Source of the DNA: Brevundimonas huaxiensis
GTDB taxonomy: Bacteria; Pseudomonadota; Alphaproteobacteria; Caulobacterales; Caulobacteraceae
Length of the DNA stretch: 64,000 bases
Direction of reading: 5' to 3'
Assembly (NCBI RefSeq): GCF_014218725.1
Contig: NZ_JABBJE010000001.1
Location: 682,001 to 746,000, forward strand
Below are positions 16,647-24,318 of the stretch, one piece after another. The first letter of the stretch is position 1; every line of letters begins with the position of its first letter. A model generated the notes under the pieces. The model saw only the letters and a list, made by a program, of their open reading frames with translations, searched no databases and was not told the DNA's origin. Position numbers and translations under genes: made by a program.

Positions 16647-17120
16647 CTATTTCTTGCGGAACTGGTCCAGAGACACGACCTTGGGGCCGTCCGAAATCGG
16701 CGGCATGTCCTGGGGCGGGGTCGGCTCGTCTTCGACCTCGTCCAGAAGCTGCGGGTCTTCGAACTGCAGCAGGAATTGGACGCTGGGATCGTAGAAGCGC
16801 GTGATCGCGGAATAGGGGATGACCAGGCTCTTGGGCATGCCGCCGAAGCGCAGCTTGACCGAGAAACGCTCAGACTCGACGCGCAGGTCGTCGTACTGGT
16901 GCTGCAGAACGACCGTCATCTCTTCCGGATATTTCGCCAGAATGTCAGGGGCTACGCTGACGCCGACGGCGCGCGTCTTGAAGGTGATGTAGAAGTGGTG
17001 GGCGCCGGGCAGGCCCTCGGCCAGCACGCGTTCAAGCGCGGCGCGCATGACGCCGCGCAGGGCTTCCTGCGCCAACTGTTCGTACCGCATCTCATCGACC
17101 GGAGGGGCCTGGTCGCTCAT
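16647..17120 (-). CDS. sspB: SspB-type ClpXP adaptor (alphaproteobacterial form)
   Basis: This 157-residue protein matches alphaproteobacterial SspB: a dimerising, ssrA-tag-binding domain (YEQLAQEALRGVMRAALE to FEDPQ, about 15-125) and a C-terminal tail ending SLDQFRKK, the kind of XB segment that docks on ClpX. It delivers ssrA-tagged proteins to ClpXP. I chose the ATG at 17120, with GAGG 5 bases upstream; a GTG at 17126 is in frame. The ssrA gene itself lies about 70 bases upstream on the same strand, which is a striking functional pairing. Confidence 0.92.
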   Translation of the reverse strand: MSDQAPPVDEMRYEQLAQEALRGVMRAALERVLAEGLPGAHHFYITFKTRAVGVSVAPDILAKYPEEMTVVLQHQYDDLRVESERFSVKLRFGGMPKSLVIPYSAITRFYDPSVQFLLQFEDPQLLDEVEDEPTPPQDMPPISDGPKVVSLDQFRKK

Positions 17121-17193
17121 CGTCACCTCACATCAGAGCGCGACTGATAGCGGCGCGGGGCCGCAGGCGAAAGGTGTCATGAAGGTAAAGCTC

Positions 17194-17264
17194 CGGGATT
17201 CTGACGCCGGGCTCCCGATCATCTTTTGGAAAATGCCGGGATTCTGTTGCCAGGCTCCCGACAG
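17194..17264 (-). repeat. Tandem near-identical pseudoknot units in the tmRNA coding piece
   Basis: Two 25-base copies (17194-17218 and 17237-17261) match at 22 of 25 positions, 43 bases apart. On the RNA strand each can fold as an H-type pseudoknot. In unit 1, CTGT pairs with ACAG and CGGGA with TCCCG. In unit 2, TGAT pairs with GTCA and CGGGA with TCCCG. Their near-identity suggests recent duplication or homogenisation. Confidence 0.7.
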
Positions 17265-17321
17265 GCCCCGCCCAAGGATCTGAACCCCTAGGACTTAAGA
17301 TTCGAAATCACCCGAACCGCA

Positions 17322-17363
17322 TTACGCGGCGAGAGCGACTTCTCCAGCGAAGTTATCGTTCGC
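17322..17363 (-). other. tmRNA tag-peptide reading frame
   Basis: The resume codon GCG at 17363 opens a 13-codon frame, ANDNFAGEVALAA, closed by TAA. With the tRNA-borne Ala the full tag would be AANDNFAGEVALAA. The ND(N)F part suits SspB binding and the final ALAA suits ClpX recognition, as known for other ssrA tags. Confidence 0.95.
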
Positions 17364-17566
17364 AGTTAGAAAATGGCCCGATACGGTGGGCCAGGACGAG
17401 CGAAAGCAATCCTCTTTACACGTCCGTCGATGCTAGTCGGCCCCATGCTGCCTCCGCCGATAACGCGGGGAGAAAGTTGGTGGAGCCGCCGGGAATCGCA
17501 CCCGGGTCCGGTCCGCTTATTACAAGCGCGTTTATCGCCATAGTCCGGCCGAAACCGGACCAGACG

Positions 17567-17595
17567 AATATAGGCGCAGCCGTGAGGCATTCCAA
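17567..17595 (-). promoter_or_regulatory. Sigma-70-type promoter of ssrA
   Basis: On the minus strand TTGGAA (17595-17590) and TATATT (17572-17567) are separated by 17 bases. Transcription would start about 7 bases on, at about 17560, exactly where the acceptor-piece hairpin begins. The agreement of promoter spacing and RNA structure makes this a strong call. Confidence 0.8.
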
Positions 17596-17610
17596 GCGCC
17601 GGATTATTTC

Positions 17611-18531
17611 TCAGGCGCGGCGCCAGTCCGGCGTCTGGTTTCGAAACCACGTCAGCTGACGTTTGGCGTAGTTGCGGGTGGCTTGTTTCAGAGCGGCGAT
17701 CGCCTCGTCGCGGGCCAGATCGCCGGATAGGTAGGCGGCCAGTTCTCTGACGCCGACCGCCTTCATGGCGGGCAGGGCGGGGCTCAATCCACGGTCCATG
17801 AGGGCTTGGACTTCGTCTATCGCTCCCTGATCGATCATCAGGTCCACGCGTTGGTCGCAGTTTGCATAGAGTTGCTGGCGCTCAGGCTCCCTGACCCATC
17901 CGGTCCATGAACCCGGCGCCAACAAGGGCTGAGTGTCGGCCTTCCAGGCGCTCAACGCGCGGCCGCTGGCGATGAAGACGCTCATGGCTCGCACCAGTCG
18001 CTGGCGGTCCCCCTGTTCGATGGCCTGGGCCGCCTCGGGATCGATCTGGGCCAGGCGCCGACGGAAAGCTGACTCGCCGAGCGCCTTGTAGTCGGCATCC
18101 ATCTGATCGCGCACCGCGCTCGGCACCGCGGGAATATCGGCCAGACCGCGTGTCAGGCTGGTGAAATAAAGGCCGGTCCCGCCCACCAGAATGGCCGGAC
18201 GGCCTTGATCCCGGAGGTCGTCGAGCAACGCCATCACAGCGCGGCTCCAGCGTCCGACGGACCAGGCGTCCGCCGCGTCGGCGACGCCATACAGTCGATG
18301 ATCGGCCTGGGCTTCATCTTCAACCGACGGGCGGGCCGTCAGGATGCGCAGGTCGGCGTAAAGCTGCTGGCTGTCGGCGTTGATGATCACCGCGCCCGTT
18401 TCACGCGCCATCTTCAGCGCCAGCGCCGACTTGCCTGACGCGGTCGGGCCGGCGATCAGGGTGATTGGGGGCGGCTTGGACAAATCGTGGCTCGCGGGAA
18501 GGGTTCGAGGGCGATAGAACGCGCGCATCAT
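17611..18531 (-). CDS. miaA: tRNA dimethylallyltransferase
   Basis: This protein of about 306 residues adds a dimethylallyl group to A37 of tRNAs that read U-starting codons. The P-loop GPTASGKS is near residue 24. Further motifs are INADSQQLYADLRILTARPS, LVGGTGLYFTSL, and the tRNA-binding QRLVRAMSV. The C-terminus ends TWFRNQTPDW, the typical MiaA end. The start is uncertain: ATG at 18531 has AAGGGA about 10 bases upstream, while ATG 18528 and TTG 18540 or 18480 are alternatives. It is divergent from mrp and just upstream of ssrA on the same strand. Confidence 0.95.
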   Translation of the reverse strand: MMRAFYRPRTLPASHDLSKPPPITLIAGPTASGKSALALKMARETGAVIINADSQQLYADLRILTARPSVEDEAQADHRLYGVADAADAWSVGRWSRAVMALLDDLRDQGRPAILVGGTGLYFTSLTRGLADIPAVPSAVRDQMDADYKALGESAFRRRLAQIDPEAAQAIEQGDRQRLVRAMSVFIASGRALSAWKADTQPLLAPGSWTGWVREPERQQLYANCDQRVDLMIDQGAIDEVQALMDRGLSPALPAMKAVGVRELAAYLSGDLARDEAIAALKQATRNYAKRQLTWFRNQTPDWRRA

Positions 18532-18557
18532 CGCCTGCAAGTCCCTTGGAGATCGCC

Positions 18558-19625
18558 TTGGTCGAACGCACCGCCGTCATCGCCGCCCTGGACGCCGTCA
18601 TCGATCCGGTTTCCGGCCAGGGGCTGGTCGCCGCCGGTCTGGTTCAGGGATTGGTCGTGGCCGAGGATCGCGCGGGGTTTGCTCTGGAAGTCGATCGCAG
18701 CCAGGCGGCCGCCTACGCGCCGGTTCGTGACAAAGCGGAGGCTGCGCTGAAGGCCATTCCCGGCATGGCGCGCGTCTCGGTCATTCTGACCGCCGAGACC
18801 CAGCCTACTGCTGCGCCGCGCACGGCGGGCCTTTCCAAGGCGGCCGTTGATCAGGGCCGCGCCAAGGCGCCGGTCCCCACAGATCGTCCCCCCCATGTCC
18901 GCCGCGTCCTGGCCGTCGCCAGCGGCAAGGGCGGGGTCGGCAAGTCCACCGTCGCGGTGAACTTGGCCGCCGCACTTTCGGCGCGCGGGCTTTCGGTCGG
19001 CATTCTCGACGCCGATGTTTATGGGCCGTCGCTGCCGACGATGCTGGGCATCAGCGGCCAACCCGCCTACGAGGACGGCGCCATCGTGCCGCACGTCGCT
19101 CACGGGTTGAAGGCCATGTCGGTCGGCCTTTTGACCAAGATGGACGACGCCATGATCTGGCGCGGACCCATGGCGTCGCAGGCCATCACGCAGATGCTGA
19201 CCCAGACGCGTTGGGGAACGGCGTATGCGCCGCTGGACGTGCTGGTGGTCGATCTGCCGCCGGGCACGGGCGATGTCCAGCTGACGCTGATCCAGAAGAC
19301 GCCCCTGGATGGGGCGGTGATCGTTTCGACGCCGCAGGAAGTCGCTCTGGCCGATGCCCGGCGCGCCCACACCCTGTTCCAGCGCGTCAATGTCCCGACG
19401 TTTGGCCTGATCGAGAACATGAGCGGGCCAGTCTTTGGCGAAGGCGGGGGCAAGGCCGAGGCCGAGCGCCTGTCCATCCCATTCTTGGGCGCCTTGCCGC
19501 TGGACGCCGCCTTACGAGAGGGCGGCGATGCCGGACGACCGCCGGTCGCAACCGATCCACAGGGCGATATCGCCGACCGCTTCGCCGAAATCGCCGCGCG
19601 CGTGTCCTCTGCGCTCGGGCTATAG
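18558..19625 (+). CDS. mrp: Mrp/NBP35-type iron-sulfur cluster carrier ATPase
   Basis: This 355-residue protein has an N-terminal DUF59-like domain (about 1-85) followed by a P-loop ATPase domain. The deviant Walker A is SGKGGVGKST (about 125-134). DVYGPSLPTMLG and LPPGTGDVQLTL are conserved Mrp blocks. Mrp/ApbC proteins deliver Fe-S clusters to apo-enzymes. The usual CxxC of the C-terminal domain is not obvious: the segment after IENMSG reads PVFGEGGGKAEAE. I chose the TTG at 18558, with GGAG 6 bases upstream. Confidence 0.93.
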   Translation: MVERTAVIAALDAVIDPVSGQGLVAAGLVQGLVVAEDRAGFALEVDRSQAAAYAPVRDKAEAALKAIPGMARVSVILTAETQPTAAPRTAGLSKAAVDQGRAKAPVPTDRPPHVRRVLAVASGKGGVGKSTVAVNLAAALSARGLSVGILDADVYGPSLPTMLGISGQPAYEDGAIVPHVAHGLKAMSVGLLTKMDDAMIWRGPMASQAITQMLTQTRWGTAYAPLDVLVVDLPPGTGDVQLTLIQKTPLDGAVIVSTPQEVALADARRAHTLFQRVNVPTFGLIENMSGPVFGEGGGKAEAERLSIPFLGALPLDAALREGGDAGRPPVATDPQGDIADRFAEIAARVSSALGL

Positions 19626-19669
19626 AAAAAGCCGCCGCAAGGGGTTTTCAAACGCAACCCTGTTCGCCA

Positions 19670-19694
19670 CCTTGGGTGCTACAGATACCCAAGG
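19670..19694 (+). promoter_or_regulatory. Inverted repeat covering the ribosome-binding site of the OYE gene
   Basis: CCTTGGGT (19670-19677) and ACCCAAGG (19687-19694) form a perfect 8-bp inverted repeat with a 9-base spacer. The right arm covers most of the Shine-Dalgarno AAGGAG (19691-19696). It could be an operator for a dimeric repressor or an RNA hairpin that hides the ribosome-binding site. Confidence 0.55.
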
Positions 19695-19701
19695 AGATAC
19701 G

Positions 19702-20799
19702 ATGAGCCTCGACGCCCTGTTCAGCCCCTTCACGATCAAGGGGCTGGCCCTGCCCAACCGCATCGTCATGGCGCCCATGACGCGGTCCTTCTCGCCGAAC
19801 GGCATCCCGAGCTCCGACGTCGCCGCCTATTATCGCCGTCGCGCCGAGGGCGGGGTGGGCCTGATCGTGACCGAGGGCACGGTCGTCGAGCGTCCGGCGG
19901 CGCGCAACGACGCCAATGTTCCAGTCTTCCACGGCGAAGCGCTGCCGGAATGGAAGTCGGTGGTGGAAGAGGTTCATGCCGCCGGCGGTCTGATCGCGCC
20001 ACAGATCTGGCACGTGGGCTCGGCCCGCGGACGCGGCGATGACTGGGCGCCTCTGGGCAAGGTGGACAGTCCGTCGGGCATGACCATGCCGGGCAAGACC
20101 AGGCTGGAGCCGATGACGGAGGAGGACGTCGCCGACACAATCGCCGCCTTCGGCCGGTCGGCCCGCGCGGCTCGAGACCTCGGCTTCGACGCTGTCGAAA
20201 TCCACGGCGCCCATGGCTATCTGATCGACCAATTCTTCTGGAGCGGCCTGAATGCGCGCGAGGACCGCTGGGGCGGACCGACCATCGCGGATCGCGCCCG
20301 TTTCGGCGCCGAGGTCGTGAAGGCGGTGCGTGAAGGCGTCGGCGACGACATCCCCGTCATCCTGCGCCTGTCGCAATGGAAGCTGCAGGATTACACGGCC
20401 CGCATCGCCGAGACGCCGGAACAGATGGTCGAGTGGTTGACGCCACTATCGGACGCCGGCGTCGATGTCTTCCACTGCTCGCAGCGGCGCTTCTGGGAGC
20501 CGGAGTTCGAAGGCTCGGACCTGAACTTCGCCGGCTGGACCAAGAAGCTGATGGGCAAGCCCACGATCACCGTCGGATCCGTGGGCCTGGACGGCGAGTT
20601 CATAGCGGCCTTCGGCGGCGAAGGTTCAAAGCCCGCTTCGCTGGACGGTCTTTTGCGCCGTCTGGAGAACGAGGAATTCGATCTGGTCGCCGTCGGCCGC
20701 GCGCTGCTGGCCGATCCTCAGTGGGTCGCCAAGATCCGCGACGGTCGCGAAGACGAGCTGCGCAACTTCGAGCGTTCGGACCTGATGACCCTGTCCTAA
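19702..20799 (+). CDS. NADH:flavin oxidoreductase, old yellow enzyme family
   Basis: This 365-residue FMN enzyme is of the OYE family, which reduces activated C=C bonds of enones and similar electrophiles with NAD(P)H. Recognisable blocks are LPNRIVMAPMTR near residue 18, LIAPQIWHVG, EIHGAHGYLIDQFFWSG.NARED.WGG, and VGRALLADPQWVAK near the C-terminus, which binds the FMN phosphate. The start ATG has AAGGAG 5 bases upstream. The leader contains an inverted repeat that could regulate it. Physiological substrate unknown. Confidence 0.93.
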   Translation: MSLDALFSPFTIKGLALPNRIVMAPMTRSFSPNGIPSSDVAAYYRRRAEGGVGLIVTEGTVVERPAARNDANVPVFHGEALPEWKSVVEEVHAAGGLIAPQIWHVGSARGRGDDWAPLGKVDSPSGMTMPGKTRLEPMTEEDVADTIAAFGRSARAARDLGFDAVEIHGAHGYLIDQFFWSGLNAREDRWGGPTIADRARFGAEVVKAVREGVGDDIPVILRLSQWKLQDYTARIAETPEQMVEWLTPLSDAGVDVFHCSQRRFWEPEFEGSDLNFAGWTKKLMGKPTITVGSVGLDGEFIAAFGGEGSKPASLDGLLRRLENEEFDLVAVGRALLADPQWVAKIRDGREDELRNFERSDLMTLS

Positions 20800-20807
20800 T
20801 CGGGAAA

Positions 20808-20834
20808 CGTCGAGCCGGTTACGCCGGCTCGACG
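20808..20834. terminator. Inverted repeat between convergent OYE and ybjQ genes
   Basis: CGTCGAGCCGG (20808-20818) pairs perfectly with CCGGCTCGACG (20824-20834), loop TTACG. The ybjQ stop codon sits in the loop. On the minus strand a short T-run follows the stem, so it fits best as a terminator of the thyA-ybjQ operon. Confidence 0.6.
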
Positions 20835-21139
20835 ATCACGCCCGTGCCGTAGCACAACACCTCGGTCACGCCCGGCATGATCTCCGTCGCATCATAGCGG
20901 ACGGCCAGGATGGCGTTGGCGCCGTGGGCCTGGGCGTGTTTGACAAGTTCGTCATAGGCTTCCTGACGCCCGGCCTCAGCCAGCTTCACATAGGCGCCGA
21001 CGCGGCCGCCCAGCATGGACTGAACCCCGCCGATGGCGTCGGATATGGCGTTGCGAGAGCGGACCGTGACGCCGCGCACCAGGCCGATGTGGCGCGTGAC
21101 GCGAAAGCCGGGCAGGTCGTTGGTCGTGGTGACGTACAT
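20819..21139 (-). CDS. ybjQ: YbjQ-family protein
   Basis: This 106-residue protein shows the YbjQ (DUF74) pattern: TTTNDLPGFRVTRHIGLVRGVTVRS, IGGVQSMLGGRV, EAYDELVKHAQAHGANAILAVRYD and EVLCYGTGVIV. These proteins form pentameric rings; the function is unknown. The start has AGGAGA 5 bases upstream. It lies 9 bases after folA on the same strand, so it is probably the last gene of the thyA operon. Confidence 0.9.
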   Translation of the reverse strand: MYVTTTNDLPGFRVTRHIGLVRGVTVRSRNAISDAIGGVQSMLGGRVGAYVKLAEAGRQEAYDELVKHAQAHGANAILAVRYDATEIMPGVTEVLCYGTGVIVEPA

Positions 21140-21148
21140 CTGTTTCTC

Positions 21149-21676
21149 CTAGCGGCGTTCCAGCACGCGAAAGGTGAAGGCGTGGTCGTCCTTCTCGCCC
21201 GCCGCGTGCGATTCCGACGATACCTCGACCCAGGCGGTTTCGTCGAATGACGGAAAGACAGTGTCGCCTTCGGGCGAGGCGTCCACTTCCGTGATGTAGA
21301 GGCGTTTGGCGCGGGGCAGGGCGACCTCAAACAGGGCTGTGCCGCCGATGATGCAGATCTCCTCGACGCCATCGTCCTCGGCGGTTTCGCGTCCGATCTC
21401 GATGGCCTCGTCCAGAGTGGCGCAGACCAGCGCGCCTTTGGCCATGCCGTCGGCTTCGTAGGACTCGTCACGCGTCAGTACGATGTTCAACCGACCCGGC
21501 AGAGGCTTCAACGGCAGGCTCTCCCAGGTCTTGCGACCCATAAGGCAGGGCTTGCCCACGGTGATGGCCTTGAACCTCTGCAAGTCGCTGCGGAGCCGCC
21601 AGGGCAGGTCGCCGTCGCGGCCAATGACGCCGTTACGTCCACGCGCGACGACCAATGCGATCAGAGGAACGGTCAT
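21149..21676 (-). CDS. folA: Dihydrofolate reductase
   Basis: This 175-residue enzyme reduces dihydrofolate, produced by ThyA, back to tetrahydrofolate with NADPH. Motifs are ALVVARGRNGVIGRDGDLPWRL at the start (the Trp and acidic Asp of the folate site), MGRKTWESLP near residue 46, and CIIGGTALFE near 110. I chose the ATG at 21676: GGAG lies 8 bases upstream and it overlaps the stop of the MazG-like gene (ATGA). The longer frame from 21703 would overlap that gene by 31 bases. Confidence 0.96.
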   Translation of the reverse strand: MTVPLIALVVARGRNGVIGRDGDLPWRLRSDLQRFKAITVGKPCLMGRKTWESLPLKPLPGRLNIVLTRDESYEADGMAKGALVCATLDEAIEIGRETAEDDGVEEICIIGGTALFEVALPRAKRLYITEVDASPEGDTVFPSFDETAWVEVSSESHAAGEKDDHAFTFRVLERR

Positions 21677-21972
21677 GCTTTCGGCTCCAGCCACTTCAGC
21701 CATTTGCGCTGCATGGCTTGCTCAAGATCTATGTCCGCCCGCGCGCAGTAGATCAGCAGCATCCCCAGCACATCCGCCGCTTCGTCACCCAGCGCCTGGC
21801 TGTCGGGCGCGCCTCGTGCTCGGCCGGTCAGACGCAGATGCTCGGCGGTCAGTTCGCCAAGCTCTTCCTGAAGCTTGAGCAAGGCCCAGTCGCGGTCGCG
21901 TTCGATATCGTGTTCGGCGGCATAGATGTCGGAGATGCGAAGCACCGACGCGGTCAGATGGCGCAAATCCAT
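21673..21972 (-). CDS. MazG-like nucleotide pyrophosphohydrolase
   Basis: This 99-residue single-domain MazG/all-alpha NTP pyrophosphatase is shown by the metal-binding EELGEL followed by GDEAADVLGMLLIY, giving the E-xx-E and E-xx-D helices. Such enzymes hydrolyse (d)NTPs to monophosphates. It is 4 bases after the esterase gene and overlaps the folA start. Its place between thyA and folA suggests dNTP-pool control, for instance providing dUMP/dCMP, but substrate cannot be read from sequence. Confidence 0.85.
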   Translation of the reverse strand: MDLRHLTASVLRISDIYAAEHDIERDRDWALLKLQEELGELTAEHLRLTGRARGAPDSQALGDEAADVLGMLLIYCARADIDLEQAMQRKWLKWLEPKA

Positions 21973-21976
21973 CTGT

Positions 21977-22831
21977 TCAGCGACGCTCGACGCTGACGCC
22001 GTCCGCCGCGAAGGCCTGAAGGCGCGACCGGGCGTCGGCGTCGTTCAGCGTATAGGCGTCGAGGAAATCCTCAGTCGCTCGGATGACCTGATCAAACTGC
22101 TCGCCTTGCGCCGTCCCCGGCAGCTGGTGGTCAGCGCCCGCGAAGATCATGAGAGTTTTGTCGCCGGCCGGGCTGTTGTCGAACGGCGCGCGATGATCGC
22201 GCCAATCGCTGACGAAGCCAGGCACCAGATCTTGATCGCCGGTGATCACCAACAGCGGACGGTCAAGCGTGCGGTAGCTGTCGGAGGTGACGAGGCCGGG
22301 GATCGAGCCGGCCGAGGAAAAGGCGATCACGCCTTTCACCGCCGGGTCGCCTGCTGGCCCGGCAGCCGTAACGGCGCCGCCCTCGATCACGGACATCAGA
22401 GAGCCAAACGAATGCCCCGCCACGATCAGCGGTTTGCCCGAATGCGCATGGGCGGCGATGCCGCGTGCGACGCCCAGGTCGATCAGCCTGGTCGAGAAGG
22501 CGGCGCGATTGTCGTATTTCTCATGTTCCGGATGACGCAGGGAATCGACGTGAAGCGGTGCGATTACCGTGAAACCATGCGCCGCCCAGGCCGACAGAAT
22601 GCGAGCATAGGCCGTCGGCGAACCGTTATAGCCGTGGCTGAACACCACCACGCCGCGTTCGATCGGAGCGGTCCAGATGCTGATCGGTATGGCCCGACCG
22701 TCCGGCGCCGGCACCCTGATTTGTACCGGTGTGATCTCGGCGGCTTCAACGGCGGATGAGATCGGCTGAGCGATGGCCGACGCTGCCGGTGCTGCGAGCA
22801 GAATGAGACCAAGAGAGAAAGCGCGGATCAT
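21977..22831 (-). CDS. Secreted alpha/beta hydrolase (PAF-acetylhydrolase-like)
   Basis: This 284-residue protein has a Sec signal peptide (about residues 1-22, AAPAASAIAQ). The alpha/beta-hydrolase fold shows the oxyanion motif FSHGYNGSP, the nucleophile elbow GHSFGS (about 144), an acidic residue in VITGDQD and the His in FAGADHQLPG. It is probably an ester or lipid hydrolase in the periplasm. It lies between thyA and the MazG-like gene with 11- and 4-base gaps, so it is co-transcribed with cytosolic nucleotide enzymes although its role looks unrelated. Confidence 0.85.
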   Translation of the reverse strand: MIRAFSLGLILLAAPAASAIAQPISSAVEAAEITPVQIRVPAPDGRAIPISIWTAPIERGVVVFSHGYNGSPTAYARILSAWAAHGFTVIAPLHVDSLRHPEHEKYDNRAAFSTRLIDLGVARGIAAHAHSGKPLIVAGHSFGSLMSVIEGGAVTAAGPAGDPAVKGVIAFSSAGSIPGLVTSDSYRTLDRPLLVITGDQDLVPGFVSDWRDHRAPFDNSPAGDKTLMIFAGADHQLPGTAQGEQFDQVIRATEDFLDAYTLNDADARSRLQAFAADGVSVERR

Positions 22832-22842
22832 CGTGAATGACC

Positions 22843-23700
22843 TTAAACGGCGACGGCGGCCTTGATGTGCGGCCAGGCCTCGTAGCCTTCGAGGGTGAAA
22901 TCCGAGAGGTCGAAGGCGAATAGGTCGGTCTTGGGCGCGATCTGCATGACGGGCAGGGGCAGGGGCTCGCGAGTCAGCTGAAGTTCGGCCTGTTCGAGAT
23001 GGTTCAGATACAGGTGGGCGTCGCCGAAGGTGTGGACGAAGTCGCCCGGCTCCAGACCCACGACCTGGGCCAACATCATCGTCAGCAGGGCGTAGGAGGC
23101 GATGTTGAAGGGCACGCCTAGGAAGACGTCGGCGCTGCGCTGATACAGCTGGCAGCTCAGCTTTCCGTCAGCGACGAAGAACTGGAACAGGCAGTGGCAG
23201 GGCGGCAGGGCCATGTCGTCGACATCGGCCGGGTTCCAGGCGGTGACGATGTGGCGGCGGCTGTTGGGATTGGTTTTCAGCCCATGAACCAGGTTCTCGA
23301 TCTGGTCGATGACGCGGCCATCCGGCGCAGTCCAGGACCGCCATTGCTTGCCATAGACCGGACCCAACTCGCCCTCGGCGTCGGCCCATTCGTCCCAGAT
23401 GCGAACGCCATTGTCCTTCAGATAGGCGATGTTGGTCTCGCCACGCAGGAACCACAGCAGTTCGACGATGATCGATCGTAGATGCAGCTTCTTGGTCGTC
23501 AGGACTGGAAAGCCCTTGGACAGATCGAACCGCATCTGGCGACCGAAGACGCCCAGGGTGCCGGTGCCGGTGCGGTCGTCGCGGCGAACCCCATTGTCGA
23601 GGATGTCGCGTAGCAGGTTCAGATACTGCCGCTCGGGATGATCGGCAGGCGCCGCGGCGATGCGAGCCTGAAGTTCAGCGATGGCGACCTGAGCGTTCAT
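22843..23700 (-). CDS. thyA: Thymidylate synthase
   Basis: This 285-residue enzyme makes dTMP from dUMP and methylene-tetrahydrofolate. The catalytic Cys is in [12 protein letters not shown] (about residue 170), with [23 protein letters not shown] and [11 protein letters not shown] downstream. The N-terminal [19 protein letters not shown] block is also present. It is the first gene of a five-gene minus-strand operon, thyA-hydrolase-mazG-like-folA-ybjQ. Confidence 0.97.
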   Translation of the reverse strand: MNAQVAIAELQARIAAAPADHPERQYLNLLRDILDNGVRRDDRTGTGTLGVFGRQMRFDLSKGFPVLTTKKLHLRSIIVELLWFLRGETNIAYLKDNGVRIWDEWADAEGELGPVYGKQWRSWTAPDGRVIDQIENLVHGLKTNPNSRRHIVTAWNPADVDDMALPPCHCLFQFFVADGKLSCQLYQRSADVFLGVPFNIASYALLTMMLAQVVGLEPGDFVHTFGDAHLYLNHLEQAELQLTREPLPLPVMQIAPKTDLFAFDLSDFTLEGYEAWPHIKAAVAV

Positions 23701-23775
23701 GGCATCAGCTTCAACCCGAATCAGTCGTTCGCCAATGAGCCGTCGCCGCTCACCATCGGATCGTTGTGGATCGAA

Positions 23776-24318
23776 TCAGCCGCCGAAACCGCCTTCATCG
23801 AGGAAGGCCTTTTCTTCAGGCGTCGTCTGGCGGCCCAGCGCGGCGTTGCGGTGCGGGAAGCGGCCGAAGCGAACGATGATGTCGCGGTGCAGCTTGCCCC
23901 ATTTCTCCAGCTCTTCATCGCCGGCGACCAAGGCCATGTAGCGGTTCTGATCCTCGATCCGTTCGGAATGTTCGAAGGGCAGCAGCAGGAAGTTCTTCAG
24001 CGCCGGCTCGACAGCCAGATGCAGATCGCGGGCCACGGCTTGGTTTGCGAACATCAGGGCGAGCGGGTCGGTGGCGAACTGATGCGCCGTGCCGCGAAAA
24101 CTGTTTCGGGGATACTGGTCCAGCAGGATCAGCAGCGCCAGGGCGCCCTCGGCCGTGTCCATCCAACCGTCCAGTTCGCGGCGCGCGGCGGCCCAGTGGA
24201 CCGCGCGACCGCGATCCCGGAAATCGGCGTCGAACGCCTCGTCCTTGGCGAACCACTTTTCGGGCCCAGCCTCTTTCCAGAAGGCGACGACGGAGGAAGG
24301 AGTTATGAAGACGGCCAT
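23776..24318 (-). CDS. DUF924-family protein
   Basis: This protein of about 180 residues has the DUF924 pattern: VVAFWKEAGPEKWFAKDEAFDADFRDR, then ALALLILLDQYPRNSFRGT, LPFEHSE, and FGRFPHRNAALGR. The fold is helical (TPR-like) and the function unknown. The best start is the ATG at 24318, which lies 14 bases inside the divergent ilvC gene; the ribosome-binding site is weak. Later starts would cut the conserved FW segment. Confidence 0.87.
   Translation of the reverse strand: MAVFITPSSVVAFWKEAGPEKWFAKDEAFDADFRDRGRAVHWAAARRELDGWMDTAEGALALLILLDQYPRNSFRGTAHQFATDPLALMFANQAVARDLHLAVEPALKNFLLLPFEHSERIEDQNRYMALVAGDEELEKWGKLHRDIIVRFGRFPHRNAALGRQTTPEEKAFLDEGGFGG

Larger units (their letters stand above)
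17190..17560 (-). ncRNA. ssrA: Circularly permuted two-piece tmRNA
   Basis: Read on the minus strand, the acceptor piece comes first (17560 to 17478). It begins with a GTCCGG/CCGGAC hairpin and ends with the T arm (loop TGCGATT), CGGCTCC and ACCA. A 33-base spacer (17477-17445) follows. The coding piece starts at 17444 with GGGGCCG, which pairs over 7 bp with CGGCTCC of the acceptor piece. The tag frame at 17363-17322 reads ANDNFAGEVALAA and then TAA. Two pseudoknot-like units follow (17264-17194). Two-piece tmRNA is established for Caulobacter. The exact 3' end of the coding piece is not resolved; 17190 is an estimate. Confidence 0.95.
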
